DNA of 20,843 nt from a virus. The DNA lies in the IMG/VR virus record IMGVR_UViG_3300031963_001110, positions 1 to 20,843 of that record. One strand, 5' to 3'. Below are positions 1 to 9,172 of this stretch, in pieces. Made by a program: the position numbers and the translations under genes. The notes under the pieces were generated by a model, which was not told where the DNA came from, did no database searches, and saw only the letters and a list, made by a program, of their open reading frames with translations. Positions within the stretch are counted from its first letter, which is position 1; every line of letters starts with the position of its first letter.

Positions 1-295
1 ATCCTATATTCCCACCCAATGCACCTGTTCCACTGTTAATTTTTGAAAAATCTGCCGTAAGTCCAGATGGTAAACTTATTTCGACTGGTGAAGTAGATGC
101 GTTACCCGCACTAAATACTAGATTTCCCTGTATGATTAATCTATCTCCAGACCTTGATCGAAAAACTCTTTGAGAACTTAGAGTTCCTTGGCTAACTGTA
201 ACGGTATAAATTTCGGTGGCCGTAACCACAGGCACATTTACTGGAACCTCAGTAGTCACTTGTGTAGTTGTTGGGGTAAATGCTGATGATGACAT
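1..295 (-). CDS. Putative tail-fibre/adhesin-associated protein, 3' end outside window
   Basis: The reading frame starts at ATG 293-295 and stays open to the window edge, giving 98 codons with no stop. A strong ribosome binding site (AGGGAG, about 7 bases before the ATG) lies in the 15-base gap after the preceding fibre gene. The protein begins with a Ser/Thr/Val-rich stretch (MSSSAFTPTTTQVTTEVPV) and continues as short hydrophobic beta-type segments separated by Gly, Ser and Asn. There is no signal peptide or membrane segment. The composition and the place directly behind the tail fibre suggest a fibre, adhesin or capping component of the tail tip. That role is inferred from position and composition; no family was recognised with certainty. 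Confidence 0.7.
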   Translation of the reverse strand, partial: MSSSAFTPTTTQVTTEVPVNVPVVTATEIYTVTVSQGTLSSQRVFRSRSGDRLIIQGNLVFSAGNASTSPVEISLPSGLTADFSKINSGTGALGGNIG

Positions 296-310
296 TTTAA
301 ATCTCCCTAA

Positions 311-2602
311 TTAATATGCCCAAGTTGGTTTGGAATCTAGTTCAATATCTCCAAACAATTCAAAATTTGTGACAGCAACATTGCCATTTGAGTTTATATA
401 AATTTGATTTGCCCCCGGCGAAATACCAACTGCAAAAGCACCAAGAGGAGCCGATCTATTAACTGCTGTTAATGCTTGGTTAAAATTTGCAATATTTTTT
501 AAAAATAAATTTGAAATAGTTATTGTAATGTTGCTAACTGAATTAAAAGTAAAAGATGCGTTTATTTTACATCTCCATGTTCCATCTTGCATTTGATATG
601 GAATAAATACACCCCTTATTACGCTAAAACCAGCCGCCGTACTGGATACAGTTAGGGCCAAACCTCCGCTATAATTTCCCCCGTGTAGGTATTGTTTTAA
701 CCCCATCTTGGTAGCTTTTGCGTCTGTGTATGTTGTCGGGTCTGGAAGTCTTTCATCGTCAACAGTACCACTCAAAATAGTGTCAGCATTTACAGTTAGC
801 GGGAAACTTGCGCCAATCGCAGGTGCATTAAGAGCGTAGTTTATGACGCTTGTGCTACCTGAAGATGCTGGCAATGTCACACGAATCATGCCTGTAGTTG
901 TGATATCAACCAAGAAACCAGCCGGAGGTGTGTCACCTGTCGTCTGATAGCTTAGGTTGTAATCACCACCTGCGCCAGACTTGGCGAACTTAGCAGATAC
1001 ATAGAATCTGACAGGTGCAGCACTTGATATAAACACCCAACCAGTCAACTCACCTGCGTCCATTGTGCCAACGTTTTGAACGTTAGTTGTGGCTCCAGAT
1101 GTAAGTGATACCTGTGCTCTAGCATTGGTGCCGCCGACTACTGCGCCACGCTTAGGTGCTACATACATCGTTGTCGCGCTAGATGCTACGCCAATAGGCA
1201 CACTGACTTGGCCTATCGTTGTTGGTTCAGTTGTTACTATTAAGCCAGCCGTTGTGGCAGATAGGAAATAAGCTTCTCCAGGTGTAAGTCCCCAAGCTGT
1301 TTTGGTAACTTCGCCTACCATTGTAATATCAAACTGGGTAGGAGAAGCAGCCGAGATCATGCCAATTACTTCAGCCGTATTGGCTGCGCTCGCTATGGCT
1401 TTTACATACGATGTGCCGTCATAATAAACAACATCACCAATGACAAAGCTATTGGCTGCCACTATTGTAAATACAGTGCCACCGCCGCCGCCACCAATTC
1501 CAGACCATGCCGCGCCTTTGTAGCCTTCAAATGTCCCGCTCTCATTGTTATAGCGTATCATTCCATCAACGCCAGACGGCCTTTCAAGGTTGTCACCGGC
1601 TGGAAGTTGCAGAGCACCAGTGACGGCTGCTGTGCTAGATATTGCTTTATTTAGTAAAGTCTCTGATCCGTTTAATGTTGCCAGCGTGCCAGTTGTCGGC
1701 ATTGTCACCGCTGATGCTGCAGTTGTGGTGATGTTTAAATCAAAGTTACCAGTGCGAGTTAAAGTGGCTGCGTCGTTATTATTTACGCCTGTGCCGCCTT
1801 TTGAAGCTGGTACAATTCCTGTCAGATTTGAAGCTGTGATGTCATCAATTGCGGCAATGTTTTTCTCAGATCCAAGATCGCCGGATGCAAACTTGCTATT
1901 GGCTGACGCCTTATAAATCAAGCTTCCCTTAGTGCCAGTACGGTCAATGGTAAGGCCAGAGCCTTCAGATACGGCATCGTTTCCACCCTTGTTAACAAGG
2001 ATATTTTTATCTTTCACGTCAAGGTTTACAGTATCCACCGTAGTGGTAGTGCCAGATACCGTTAGATTACCTGGGATGCTTACGGTAGACGTAGCACCGC
2101 CCAAGGTCATGGTGTTTGCACCCATGCTTGCGCCAACAGTCAAAGCACCATCGGCTTCGACATCAAGTGCGTTATTTCTAATCTTTGTACCGTCAAGAAA
2201 GCCGTTTTTAACCGTCTTATCTTGAATCTCTTGAGCACCGAGAGTCAGTACAACAGTTGCAGACACGTCTGGGAATGTGTAGGTGCGGTCTACAGTGCTA
2301 TTAAAATCAAGCACGTTATCGGCTCCAGCGGAGCATCCTGTTAAATCAAAGCTAACTGTTTTAGTCGCATCAGCGGCATCTTGCTGCATAATGCCTGTGC
2401 GCCATGACGCGCCAAGATAAAGCCTTGGTGCCTTTAGTGTGCTGCTTAAATAGATAGAGCCTTCAATAACGTCATATTCAGCCGCATAGCCAGCGTCATC
2501 AACAAATACTGGCAAAGTATTGGTAGCTGTCTCAAGGGATAAATCCTCGGGAGCCTCAATATTGACGCCGTTAGCAAATCTAAGTTTTTTTACGGTAGGC
2601 AT
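311..2602 (-). CDS. Tail fibre protein
   Basis: This 763-aa protein has the look of a phage tail fibre: low in Cys, rich in Gly, Thr, Ser, Ala and Asn, and built of short beta repeats. Residues 1-150 form a probable attachment region. Residues 150-310 are a Thr/Gly-rich shaft with the frequent fibre motif PASKGGTG near 265-272. Residues 348-368 carry the common motif RYNNESGTFEGYKGAAW, followed by a six-glycine hinge (370-375). Residues 376-485 look like a further fibre module ending in a VAPKRG-type boundary. The remaining C-terminal part (490-763) is beta-rich and probably the receptor-facing tip. The ATG at 2602 directly follows the hub stop codon and has an AGAGGAG site 8 bases upstream. 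Host-range determination is likely from family knowledge but not shown by the sequence. Confidence 0.85.
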   Translation of the reverse strand: MPTVKKLRFANGVNIEAPEDLSLETATNTLPVFVDDAGYAAEYDVIEGSIYLSSTLKAPRLYLGASWRTGIMQQDAADATKTVSFDLTGCSAGADNVLDFNSTVDRTYTFPDVSATVVLTLGAQEIQDKTVKNGFLDGTKIRNNALDVEADGALTVGASMGANTMTLGGATSTVSIPGNLTVSGTTTTVDTVNLDVKDKNILVNKGGNDAVSEGSGLTIDRTGTKGSLIYKASANSKFASGDLGSEKNIAAIDDITASNLTGIVPASKGGTGVNNNDAATLTRTGNFDLNITTTAASAVTMPTTGTLATLNGSETLLNKAISSTAAVTGALQLPAGDNLERPSGVDGMIRYNNESGTFEGYKGAAWSGIGGGGGGTVFTIVAANSFVIGDVVYYDGTSYVKAIASAANTAEVIGMISAASPTQFDITMVGEVTKTAWGLTPGEAYFLSATTAGLIVTTEPTTIGQVSVPIGVASSATTMYVAPKRGAVVGGTNARAQVSLTSGATTNVQNVGTMDAGELTGWVFISSAAPVRFYVSAKFAKSGAGGDYNLSYQTTGDTPPAGFLVDITTTGMIRVTLPASSGSTSVINYALNAPAIGASFPLTVNADTILSGTVDDERLPDPTTYTDAKATKMGLKQYLHGGNYSGGLALTVSSTAAGFSVIRGVFIPYQMQDGTWRCKINASFTFNSVSNITITISNLFLKNIANFNQALTAVNRSAPLGAFAVGISPGANQIYINSNGNVAVTNFELFGDIELDSKPTWAY

Positions 2603-4867
2603 TTATGGGACTCCTCTGACTTCATTTACCTTTAAGTTTGTCGTAGATCCTGATTGCTCTAAGCTCGTTATGATGCCCTTGGCAGTCTCGGACGTATCAG
2701 CGACCGCCGTATTTTGTATCTCGATAACATCGCCAATAGATGATGCCAAATCTTCGCTTGCAGTTGATAGGGTATATTCTACCGTTGGATTTCCTAAATA
2801 TCCAGCAATAGCCGCCTTCCTATTTTGGATGCTTTCTAGGACGTGCTGCACTGTCTTAGATTTCTCAACCCTGTGAAGTTGTTTATTAATTGGCAAATCC
2901 ACAACAGCCTTAGGGCCAGTACCAGACAAAGCCGCAAGATTGACAAGCTGTGGGTTCTCAAATTCGACAGATGTTACTATGTCCTGATATTCAACCGTGG
3001 CCGATGTCTCGCCTGCCAGCATGTTTACCTTGTCCCTAATCCCATCAGTTGTTAGGGCTTGTGGATTTTTTATTAGCTCATACTCTACTTGGCGGGATTG
3101 GTTGACCCTTAAAAGCCCCAATGTGCTGCTAGTGATAGATTGGGCAGCGTCCAGATAGCTTGAGAAGCTACTAGCTTGATCTTGTGGAAATGTCACAGAT
3201 ACATTAGCAGACAAATCAGATTGAGCTTGTGTGAATGTTGCGTCATTTGTAGACATTCCTGATGATTTAACTATGAATTTTAAAGCTTCCGCATGGCTCA
3301 TCGATGCGCCTGGGCTAAATCTAAATTTAACCCTAGCATCTGATAGATTGATTTTTGAGTTAGGGCCAAGCTGAAAGTATAAAGTTGCAACAGTTTGACC
3401 GCCAATCGTATAGCCTCCAGCTGCATAAATATTGGTCGGCATCAGATAGCTAGTCGCAAATCCTGATTTATTGTCGATTATTGGAACACCAAAAACCTCT
3501 TCAGCCTCCCAGTCATAGCTAGCTGTATCTCCTGACTCGACCCAACAGCTAAAGCTTGGATACGTGCCGTCTGTTGGCAGCGTACAGGCTTGATTATATG
3601 CAGCCGCAATGCTCGTCTCAATCCTGCTAAAGTCATCGAAAAATACATAGACTGCTAGGTTATAAGCACCGTATAAATTTGCACCAAATCCACACACAAC
3701 GCCGCCACGAGCACCCAAGCTTTGCAAACTTGCTGGCATTGCTGAAGCTGGTAGCAAGTCTCCAATTTCACCGTTGAATGTGGCTATATTTGATAGACGA
3801 TAAAAGACAATATAATTAGTTGGATAATATGTCCTTGGCTGTACCTCAAAATTTAAACTTAGTGGCACAGGTACTTTTAAGTTTCCATTTTGACCTTTTG
3901 TTAAAGGAAAAACTAAAGCAGCACTTGCCTGACTCCCAAATGTCAGACGCTTGATGTCTATGCCTGTATATCTTCCGGCGATCCATGTTGTCGTTGAACC
4001 TTGATTGGCACCACTTGGCCCCACTAAAATAGCGTTTTGACCGTCTGCAATGTTATATAAAGGACAAGGTGGGCTACCAAATGGATCGATATGACGATAA
4101 CCAATCCCCACTTTAATGGGGCTAGATTTGCCTAAAATTATAGGGATAACAGCATTTTCATCGGCTGGCTTTGGAAACATACTGCCGTTTCCAGTATAGA
4201 CATGACTTTGGGCGCGGGTGCCAAAGCTTGCTGTATTCTTTAGCTTTTGGAAGGTGTCCAAAACACTCACGTTTAAGATGCCGTATCTATATGAGACGCT
4301 GCCCACTTCACCGTCAAATATCTTACGATTATTGGCAACAGAATCAATGCATACCCAGACAGACACAGGGGCATTGCTTAAGCTTTCGTACTGGCCAAGA
4401 ATATCAGGCTTTCCAATAAGCGATTGACCCCATCTATCAGTACAAATAAAGGAGATATCAGTATTGCTAAGAGAAAAAACACCATCAGCGATATTACGCA
4501 TGCTCTGACTAAAAGATGGGTAACTTTCAATTAATGGCTCCCAGGTCGCGTCAGGTAAACCAGCAATGCCTGATGTCTCCCTTGTCTTTGTTCCGGTCAA
4601 GAATATATTATGATCAAGTGTAACAACATTTGAAGGATTAGTTAAATCAAGCGCACTGGTGATTTCTATTTGAGTGCCAAAATATACCCACGTCAAAACG
4701 GTTGCGCCGTTGATAATTACTGAATCAATAAATAAGCCAGCGGGAATGGTAAAAACATACTTGCCAGGCGTAGATAGTTGACCTGACGCTAAGTATCTTC
4801 TGGCTGTCATCTTGACCAGAAAAAACCGCTCCGAGGCTGGCTCTAGTGCTGACTCTGCAAAGGTCAT
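2603..4867 (-). CDS. Tail hub / tail-tip structural protein
   Basis: A 754-aa protein encoded after the tape measure and distal-tail-like genes and just before the fibre, the usual place for the central hub of a siphovirus tail tip. The N-terminal 100 residues are beta-rich. The middle contains a segment typical of tail-hub proteins (VIPIILGKSSP, about residues 240-250). The last 200 residues include short helices and an ending of the kind seen in phage tip proteins (SSIGDVIEI ... GIITSLEQSG). No peptidase or lysozyme motif was recognised. The ATG overlaps the upstream stop as ATGA, implying translational coupling. The hub call rests mainly on gene order and general character; the protein could equally be called a minor tail protein. 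Confidence 0.7.
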   Translation of the reverse strand: MTFAESALEPASERFFLVKMTARRYLASGQLSTPGKYVFTIPAGLFIDSVIINGATVLTWVYFGTQIEITSALDLTNPSNVVTLDHNIFLTGTKTRETSGIAGLPDATWEPLIESYPSFSQSMRNIADGVFSLSNTDISFICTDRWGQSLIGKPDILGQYESLSNAPVSVWVCIDSVANNRKIFDGEVGSVSYRYGILNVSVLDTFQKLKNTASFGTRAQSHVYTGNGSMFPKPADENAVIPIILGKSSPIKVGIGYRHIDPFGSPPCPLYNIADGQNAILVGPSGANQGSTTTWIAGRYTGIDIKRLTFGSQASAALVFPLTKGQNGNLKVPVPLSLNFEVQPRTYYPTNYIVFYRLSNIATFNGEIGDLLPASAMPASLQSLGARGGVVCGFGANLYGAYNLAVYVFFDDFSRIETSIAAAYNQACTLPTDGTYPSFSCWVESGDTASYDWEAEEVFGVPIIDNKSGFATSYLMPTNIYAAGGYTIGGQTVATLYFQLGPNSKINLSDARVKFRFSPGASMSHAEALKFIVKSSGMSTNDATFTQAQSDLSANVSVTFPQDQASSFSSYLDAAQSITSSTLGLLRVNQSRQVEYELIKNPQALTTDGIRDKVNMLAGETSATVEYQDIVTSVEFENPQLVNLAALSGTGPKAVVDLPINKQLHRVEKSKTVQHVLESIQNRKAAIAGYLGNPTVEYTLSTASEDLASSIGDVIEIQNTAVADTSETAKGIITSLEQSGSTTNLKVNEVRGVP

Positions 4868-5328
4868 CGCTTAACCCCAAGGGCAATCATGGCACCGCCA
4901 GACGGGGCCGTGCCAACAGATGTATAAAAATCAGCTCCAAAACCCCAATCAGCTACTACACCAAGCCATTTCATGATGCCGACCCTAGTGTATCCTGAAA
5001 TTTCCATTCTCAAATGTACAGGATCATTCCCTTTAAAAGCATAATCTGGAAATGTAAAAGTCAAATAACCCATCCAGTGCTCGGATGTTTGCTCTGTTGT
5101 ATCATTGCTGAATGTTTCCCAGTTGCTTGCTACAAGTGTTGCGCCTTTTGATTTTTGCGTGACCAGTAGTCGCACTTGGTAACTAAATGGATCAGCATTT
5201 TTATGGTATATGCGCACATTTGCGAGGCTAAGATCGCCATCTTCTGGGATGTTAAAACGTCCAAGCTCAGTAAATTGACCACTGACCACGTGAAAATATG
5301 AATATTCAGGATAGAGCAATATATTCAC
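4864..5328 (-). CDS. Tail-tip accessory protein of unknown function (GTG start)
   Basis: A 154-aa protein between the distal-tail-like protein and the hub. It starts with GTG at 5326-5328. That GTG overlaps the TGA stop of the upstream gene (GTGA), and a GGGAGG site lies a few bases ahead, so the start is well supported despite the rarer codon. Its own stop overlaps the next ATG (ATGA). The sequence is rich in Tyr, Phe and Trp with alternating hydrophobic residues, suggesting a compact beta domain, perhaps a jelly roll (residues 45-130). No catalytic motif, signal peptide or membrane segment is evident. Tight coupling on both sides implies it is made in step with the tail-tip proteins. I do not recognise its family. 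Confidence 0.75.
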   Translation of the reverse strand: MNILLYPEYSYFHVVSGQFTELGRFNIPEDGDLSLANVRIYHKNADPFSYQVRLLVTQKSKGATLVASNWETFSNDTTEQTSEHWMGYLTFTFPDYAFKGNDPVHLRMEISGYTRVGIMKWLGVVADWGFGADFYTSVGTAPSGGAMIALGVKR

Positions 5329-6404
5329 ACTACCTCCCGAAGCTCGACAGAGAGATTGTAATAGCCTCTAAGCACGTGCTGAAGTTGCAACGGTGAAGTC
5401 ACTGCGACATAGTGAGTCATTTGTCTTAAATTTTGGCTCACCTGCTTCTTGGGATCTATGCTTAGGAAAAAAGGCTTCTCAATTCCCAAGTCATAGAATA
5501 ATTCTTCTAATTCCATAAGCTCGTCATCTTTTAATAATTGCACAGAAATAGAGCTTAATGATAATACTTTTGGCCTTCTATCTATATAAAATGAGCCGCT
5601 TTCTGATACTAATTTTATACTCGTGTCTTCTCTTGAGCGAGTAAAGCCTGTGGCAATGTTGGTGTTTACTGGGATGACGGATGACCCCATAAAGCCAACA
5701 GCCGCTTGGATTGCGTTATTTGTACGGTCATCAATATAGATGCGCCAAAATCTACATGGTTGCTCAACAGTACCAGAAAAGAAAGCCCCCTCACCTGACA
5801 CCTCAAACTCTTGATCTACTGGTATATCATCTTGCCAGATGTCTAAGTTATTGCCTTGCAGCCTAATAGTGGCTGTATCGCAGTTAAATACTTCACCCGC
5901 CGGGGCCAGCAAAGCCGCGAAGTCCACATCTTGTGGCATCCCAAGATCGACCTTGATCCATGCGCCTGTATTGTATCTTCGCTCGTCAGCCGATAATATG
6001 CTGCCAGTTCTATCAGTTGTCCCAAGAAAGCCAAGAGTAAACCAAATGGCATCGGTCTGATTGCTGATATTTAATGTCTTATCAGCCGCAAAAGATATGA
6101 CTATTCTGTCGCCTGATCCTTGTGACAAGGTTAAGCCTTGGGATGCGCAAGCTGTCTCGATCTTGGTTTTTAACTGTGCGAATGTGTATGATCCGGTATC
6201 GACCGTATACGTGGTGCCATTAATATAAATCTTGCAGTTTTTTTCGTGAATCTCATACAGGTTCGCCGCTTTCCACAGTTTACTGCGAATGGCATGGAAT
6301 AGATTGGACGCAGGGTAGCCGGATTGATTACCAGACGTTTCGACCGTCGATGCATCCAGATAATTATTGTATGAAAATCGCGCATTTTTTTGAGCTAATG
6401 TCAT
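5325..6404 (-). CDS. Distal-tail-like protein with discoidin-like fold
   Basis: A 359-aa protein encoded directly after the tape measure, where siphoviruses place the distal tail protein that joins tube and tip. Residues 30-47 (YPASNLFHAIRSKLWKA) followed by 148-164 (AWIKVDLGMPQDVDFAA) and 216-225 (PCRFWRIYID) give the pattern of an F5/8C/discoidin-like galactose-binding fold. Between the first two elements, residues 57-145 look like an inserted small domain that resembles one in the tail tube protein. The C-terminal third (260-359) is beta-rich with Trp absent. The ATG overlaps the tape-measure TGA (ATGA). The discoidin resemblance is seen in the sequence; the distal-tail role is inferred from position. 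A carbohydrate-binding adsorption role is possible. Confidence 0.65.
   Translation of the reverse strand: MTLAQKNARFSYNNYLDASTVETSGNQSGYPASNLFHAIRSKLWKAANLYEIHEKNCKIYINGTTYTVDTGSYTFAQLKTKIETACASQGLTLSQGSGDRIVISFAADKTLNISNQTDAIWFTLGFLGTTDRTGSILSADERRYNTGAWIKVDLGMPQDVDFAALLAPAGEVFNCDTATIRLQGNNLDIWQDDIPVDQEFEVSGEGAFFSGTVEQPCRFWRIYIDDRTNNAIQAAVGFMGSSVIPVNTNIATGFTRSREDTSIKLVSESGSFYIDRRPKVLSLSSISVQLLKDDELMELEELFYDLGIEKPFFLSIDPKKQVSQNLRQMTHYVAVTSPLQLQHVLRGYYNLSVELREVV
5970..6236 (-). other. Probable inserted domain in distal-tail-like protein (residues 57-145)
   Basis: This segment separates two conserved parts of a discoidin-like fold. It reads as strands (CKIYINGTTYTVD), a helix (FAQLKTKIETACAS), strands (RIVISFAADKTLNIS) and an LGF..TTDRTG turn. 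The same element order occurs in the tail tube protein at residues 243-345. The match is by eye and low in identity. Confidence 0.45.
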
Positions 6405-9172
6405 GCTGACAGCCTCGCGTTTTGTCTATTAAGCTGCAAAATTATATCAGCAAAAGCTTGTTGATTCACCTTGGCCTCTGTTTTTATTACCATCGGGCTG
6501 CTTACGGCTGAGTAAATTGCAGACAACATAGCCGAATCACTGCTAGGTGAGTCAGAACTTTGACGCATCAGGAATGATCCAAGCTCACTGACCATATCTC
6601 TAGGCACTACAAGCTCTCCAGGAGTCAGCATGGCTGGTACAGTGTCTGTCCCTTTTGGTGAGAAGAATCCATCGGAAGCGTAGACCATGCCGCCTTTGCT
6701 AAAACCTAAAACTTTACCAATGCTCGAAGCAGCTTCAGCCAAAAGACCATCACCGCCACCGCCGCCACCAAATGGGTTGCTAAGTGATTTGATGAGTCTT
6801 TCAATTGGGTCTGTCAGCCTAGCTAACTGATTACTAAGACCGCCAAATAAATCGCTAAACAATGCTCCGACATCTTTAAAGGCTCTTGCTAACTCTGTGA
6901 ATATATTTCCAATGCGCTGAAATGATTCTGTCAGTCTTTGAATATATCCAAGAAGCGGGTCAAATACGCCACTCAATGCATCGCCAATAGCGTTTACAAA
7001 ATTATTTATAGCACTCTCAAATGCTGGCCCAAGTTGTTCAAAGAATGAAACAAATGCACCCCCGATGCCTTGAATGAAACCAGACAAAGCACCGCCAAAG
7101 CTTTGTATAAATAAGTTCCATTGTTGATTAAATACTTCATCAAATCTATTAAAAGAGTCTTCTAGTCCTTTCCAAATATTCTTGAATAGATCCGATAATC
7201 CTGGGCCAATTCCTAATAATAATTGACCTACAGCCGGGCCAATATTATTAAAAAAATCTTTGGTTGCTTGCGTCCAATTTTCTGCGCCTTGGCTGAATGA
7301 TTCATTTATTCCTTGTGTAAGCTCATCGGCTGGCTTACCCAAAATCAATTCGCCAACTCTTGCTAAAGCTGGACTAAAAACCATAGCTCTCACAAGAGCC
7401 GCCGCAATCTTTACAATGCCGCCTTTATTTATAAGTGTATCAACCAAAGCCTCGACGACAACTGGAATAGACTCAGCCACCGCTTGGATAATGTCTGGGA
7501 CACTATTGATAAATTCTGTGATAAATTTCTTTGTGGCTTCTGGCCCGCGAGATAAAAGCTCTGTGATCGCACCAAGTCCTGGGATGCCAAATGAATTTCC
7601 TATAATTTCGCCTATTTGACTAACAGCTTTAACAGCTCCCGCTTTGCCTTGAAGTGCCAAAGCCAATCCACCCGTAATGCTGGCAGCAATTTCGCCTTCT
7701 TTAAAAGGTGAGCCCAAATCTTTACCGCTTCTAGCAAACTCTATAGCTCTAGTTATTTCATCCTGAAACCTTTGGGCAAGATTACCAAAAGGATTTGCAA
7801 ACACACCTTCCAAGAATGATTTTTGCTCTTCCGCCTGCTTTCTTAGCTCATCATTGGCTTTTTTAGCCTCATCGATTAGAAATTTATTTGTTTCTATAAC
7901 CCTATTTTTTTCAACCAAAGCAATCAGAGTGGCGGTCTGTTGCGCTGAAAAAAGCTTTTCTTTTGATACGTTTCTAATCTCAACTATTTCTTGGTCATAT
8001 CTAGCCTTTATTTTGGCAGCGTCATCAGCTGTTGACGTTCGAAGCTTGGCTAATAATGTGTCGTAAGCTTTTGCAGCCTCTTCAGCTTTCTTTTTAGCGT
8101 CTTCTAAAGCTTTGCCAGTAACTCCTAAGCTTTCGGCAGCCTTGGCTTTTGGAAATGAATTAAGACGCTCCAAGAAGTTTGACGTGGCTTTGGTTGCGCC
8201 TTGTGCTTGTTCTACTATCCCGCGAAAACCATTGGATACTTTCTTGGATTGATCTCCTACATTGATATCTCTAAACGCAGCGGCCTCTTCATTTAATAGC
8301 CTTACATTTTGCGCAGCCTGAGCATATGCAGCACTGGCACCCAATATTGATGCGCCTATGCTTGTATCCTGTGACTGTTGCTCATCTCGGCCTCTTTTTA
8401 CAGCTTCGGTCAAACCATCCACAGCGTCAGCCGTGGCCTTTAGTGCCCTTTGAATGAAAGAGCTTTCTGTAACGGTTTTTCCTATTTCTTTTACAAAATC
8501 ACTAAAAGAATTTGTAAGCTGTGAAATTCTACCGCCAAAAGACTCTAAATCCTTTGAAGCAGACCCACCAAACTTCTGATTCACAAGATCAATGGCCGCG
8601 CCAGCTTCTAGCTGTTGCTTGGTAAGATTTCTAAATTCTGCGCCGTAATTTCCAAGCTTTCCAATGCTTCCATCTAACGTGCCACCTAAAAGCCTTACCG
8701 CAGACTCAACATCTTGACCCGTGGCAGCGGCAAGATCAATGGCAGCTTGTGTTAGCTCTTTGGCTTTTTCGGTTGATACGCCAAAAGACTGGGCAATGAT
8801 AAAAGTCTGCTTAACCAGGTCATCACTTACGCCAGTGCTTGACTTGATAGCATCAGCAAAATCTAGGACACTGTTAACAGCCTGAGAGCTTGCATCGCCA
8901 ACAGATCTTAAGCTTGCTTCTATTTGTCTGGTTAGCTTTGCATCTTCTACGGCTTCATTTATGCCTTGCCTAATAGCTTGAAAGCCGCCAGTTATAGCAA
9001 GGAAAGCACCGCCGAGCTTTAATGCTCCGCCCTTAAATGTTTTGAAGAAATTGTCTGATTGATCTTCAGTCTGTTTTAATACTTTGACGCTTTCACGTCC
9101 AAATAATTCAATGGCAGCTTGGGCATCTTTGGCATCAAGATTAATCTGGATGGTTACGTCATTTTCTGCCAT
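6401..9172 (-). CDS. Tail tape measure protein
   Basis: A 923-aa protein that sets tail length and is threaded inside the tail tube. Residues 1-260 are helical and Ala/Gln/Lys-rich with typical tape-measure text (residues 150-180, GQDVESAVRLLGGTLDGSIG). Residues 350-455 are strongly charged coiled coil. Residues 495-615 are hydrophobic and Gly/Ala-rich, a possible membrane-active segment. Residues 635-780 show regularly spaced Phe/Trp. A six-glycine hinge (802-807) precedes the conserved C-terminal motif FFSPKGTDTVPAMLTPGELV (836-855). The ATG has a GAGGT site 7 bases upstream and overlaps the end of the chaperone frame by 14 bases. Lambda gpH is 853 aa for a tail of about 135 nm, so a tail of similar length is inferred. 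No lysozyme or peptidase domain is visible. Confidence 0.93.
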   Translation of the reverse strand: MAENDVTIQINLDAKDAQAAIELFGRESVKVLKQTEDQSDNFFKTFKGGALKLGGAFLAITGGFQAIRQGINEAVEDAKLTRQIEASLRSVGDASSQAVNSVLDFADAIKSSTGVSDDLVKQTFIIAQSFGVSTEKAKELTQAAIDLAAATGQDVESAVRLLGGTLDGSIGKLGNYGAEFRNLTKQQLEAGAAIDLVNQKFGGSASKDLESFGGRISQLTNSFSDFVKEIGKTVTESSFIQRALKATADAVDGLTEAVKRGRDEQQSQDTSIGASILGASAAYAQAAQNVRLLNEEAAAFRDINVGDQSKKVSNGFRGIVEQAQGATKATSNFLERLNSFPKAKAAESLGVTGKALEDAKKKAEEAAKAYDTLLAKLRTSTADDAAKIKARYDQEIVEIRNVSKEKLFSAQQTATLIALVEKNRVIETNKFLIDEAKKANDELRKQAEEQKSFLEGVFANPFGNLAQRFQDEITRAIEFARSGKDLGSPFKEGEIAASITGGLALALQGKAGAVKAVSQIGEIIGNSFGIPGLGAITELLSRGPEATKKFITEFINSVPDIIQAVAESIPVVVEALVDTLINKGGIVKIAAALVRAMVFSPALARVGELILGKPADELTQGINESFSQGAENWTQATKDFFNNIGPAVGQLLLGIGPGLSDLFKNIWKGLEDSFNRFDEVFNQQWNLFIQSFGGALSGFIQGIGGAFVSFFEQLGPAFESAINNFVNAIGDALSGVFDPLLGYIQRLTESFQRIGNIFTELARAFKDVGALFSDLFGGLSNQLARLTDPIERLIKSLSNPFGGGGGGDGLLAEAASSIGKVLGFSKGGMVYASDGFFSPKGTDTVPAMLTPGELVVPRDMVSELGSFLMRQSSDSPSSDSAMLSAIYSAVSSPMVIKTEAKVNQQAFADIILQLNRQNARLSA

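Noticed and set aside
6401-9172. Lysozyme or peptidase domain in the tape measure
   Set aside because: No catalytic Glu/Asp lysozyme motif, SLT motif or metal-binding peptidase motif was found; the sequence is coiled coil, hydrophobic and linker throughout.
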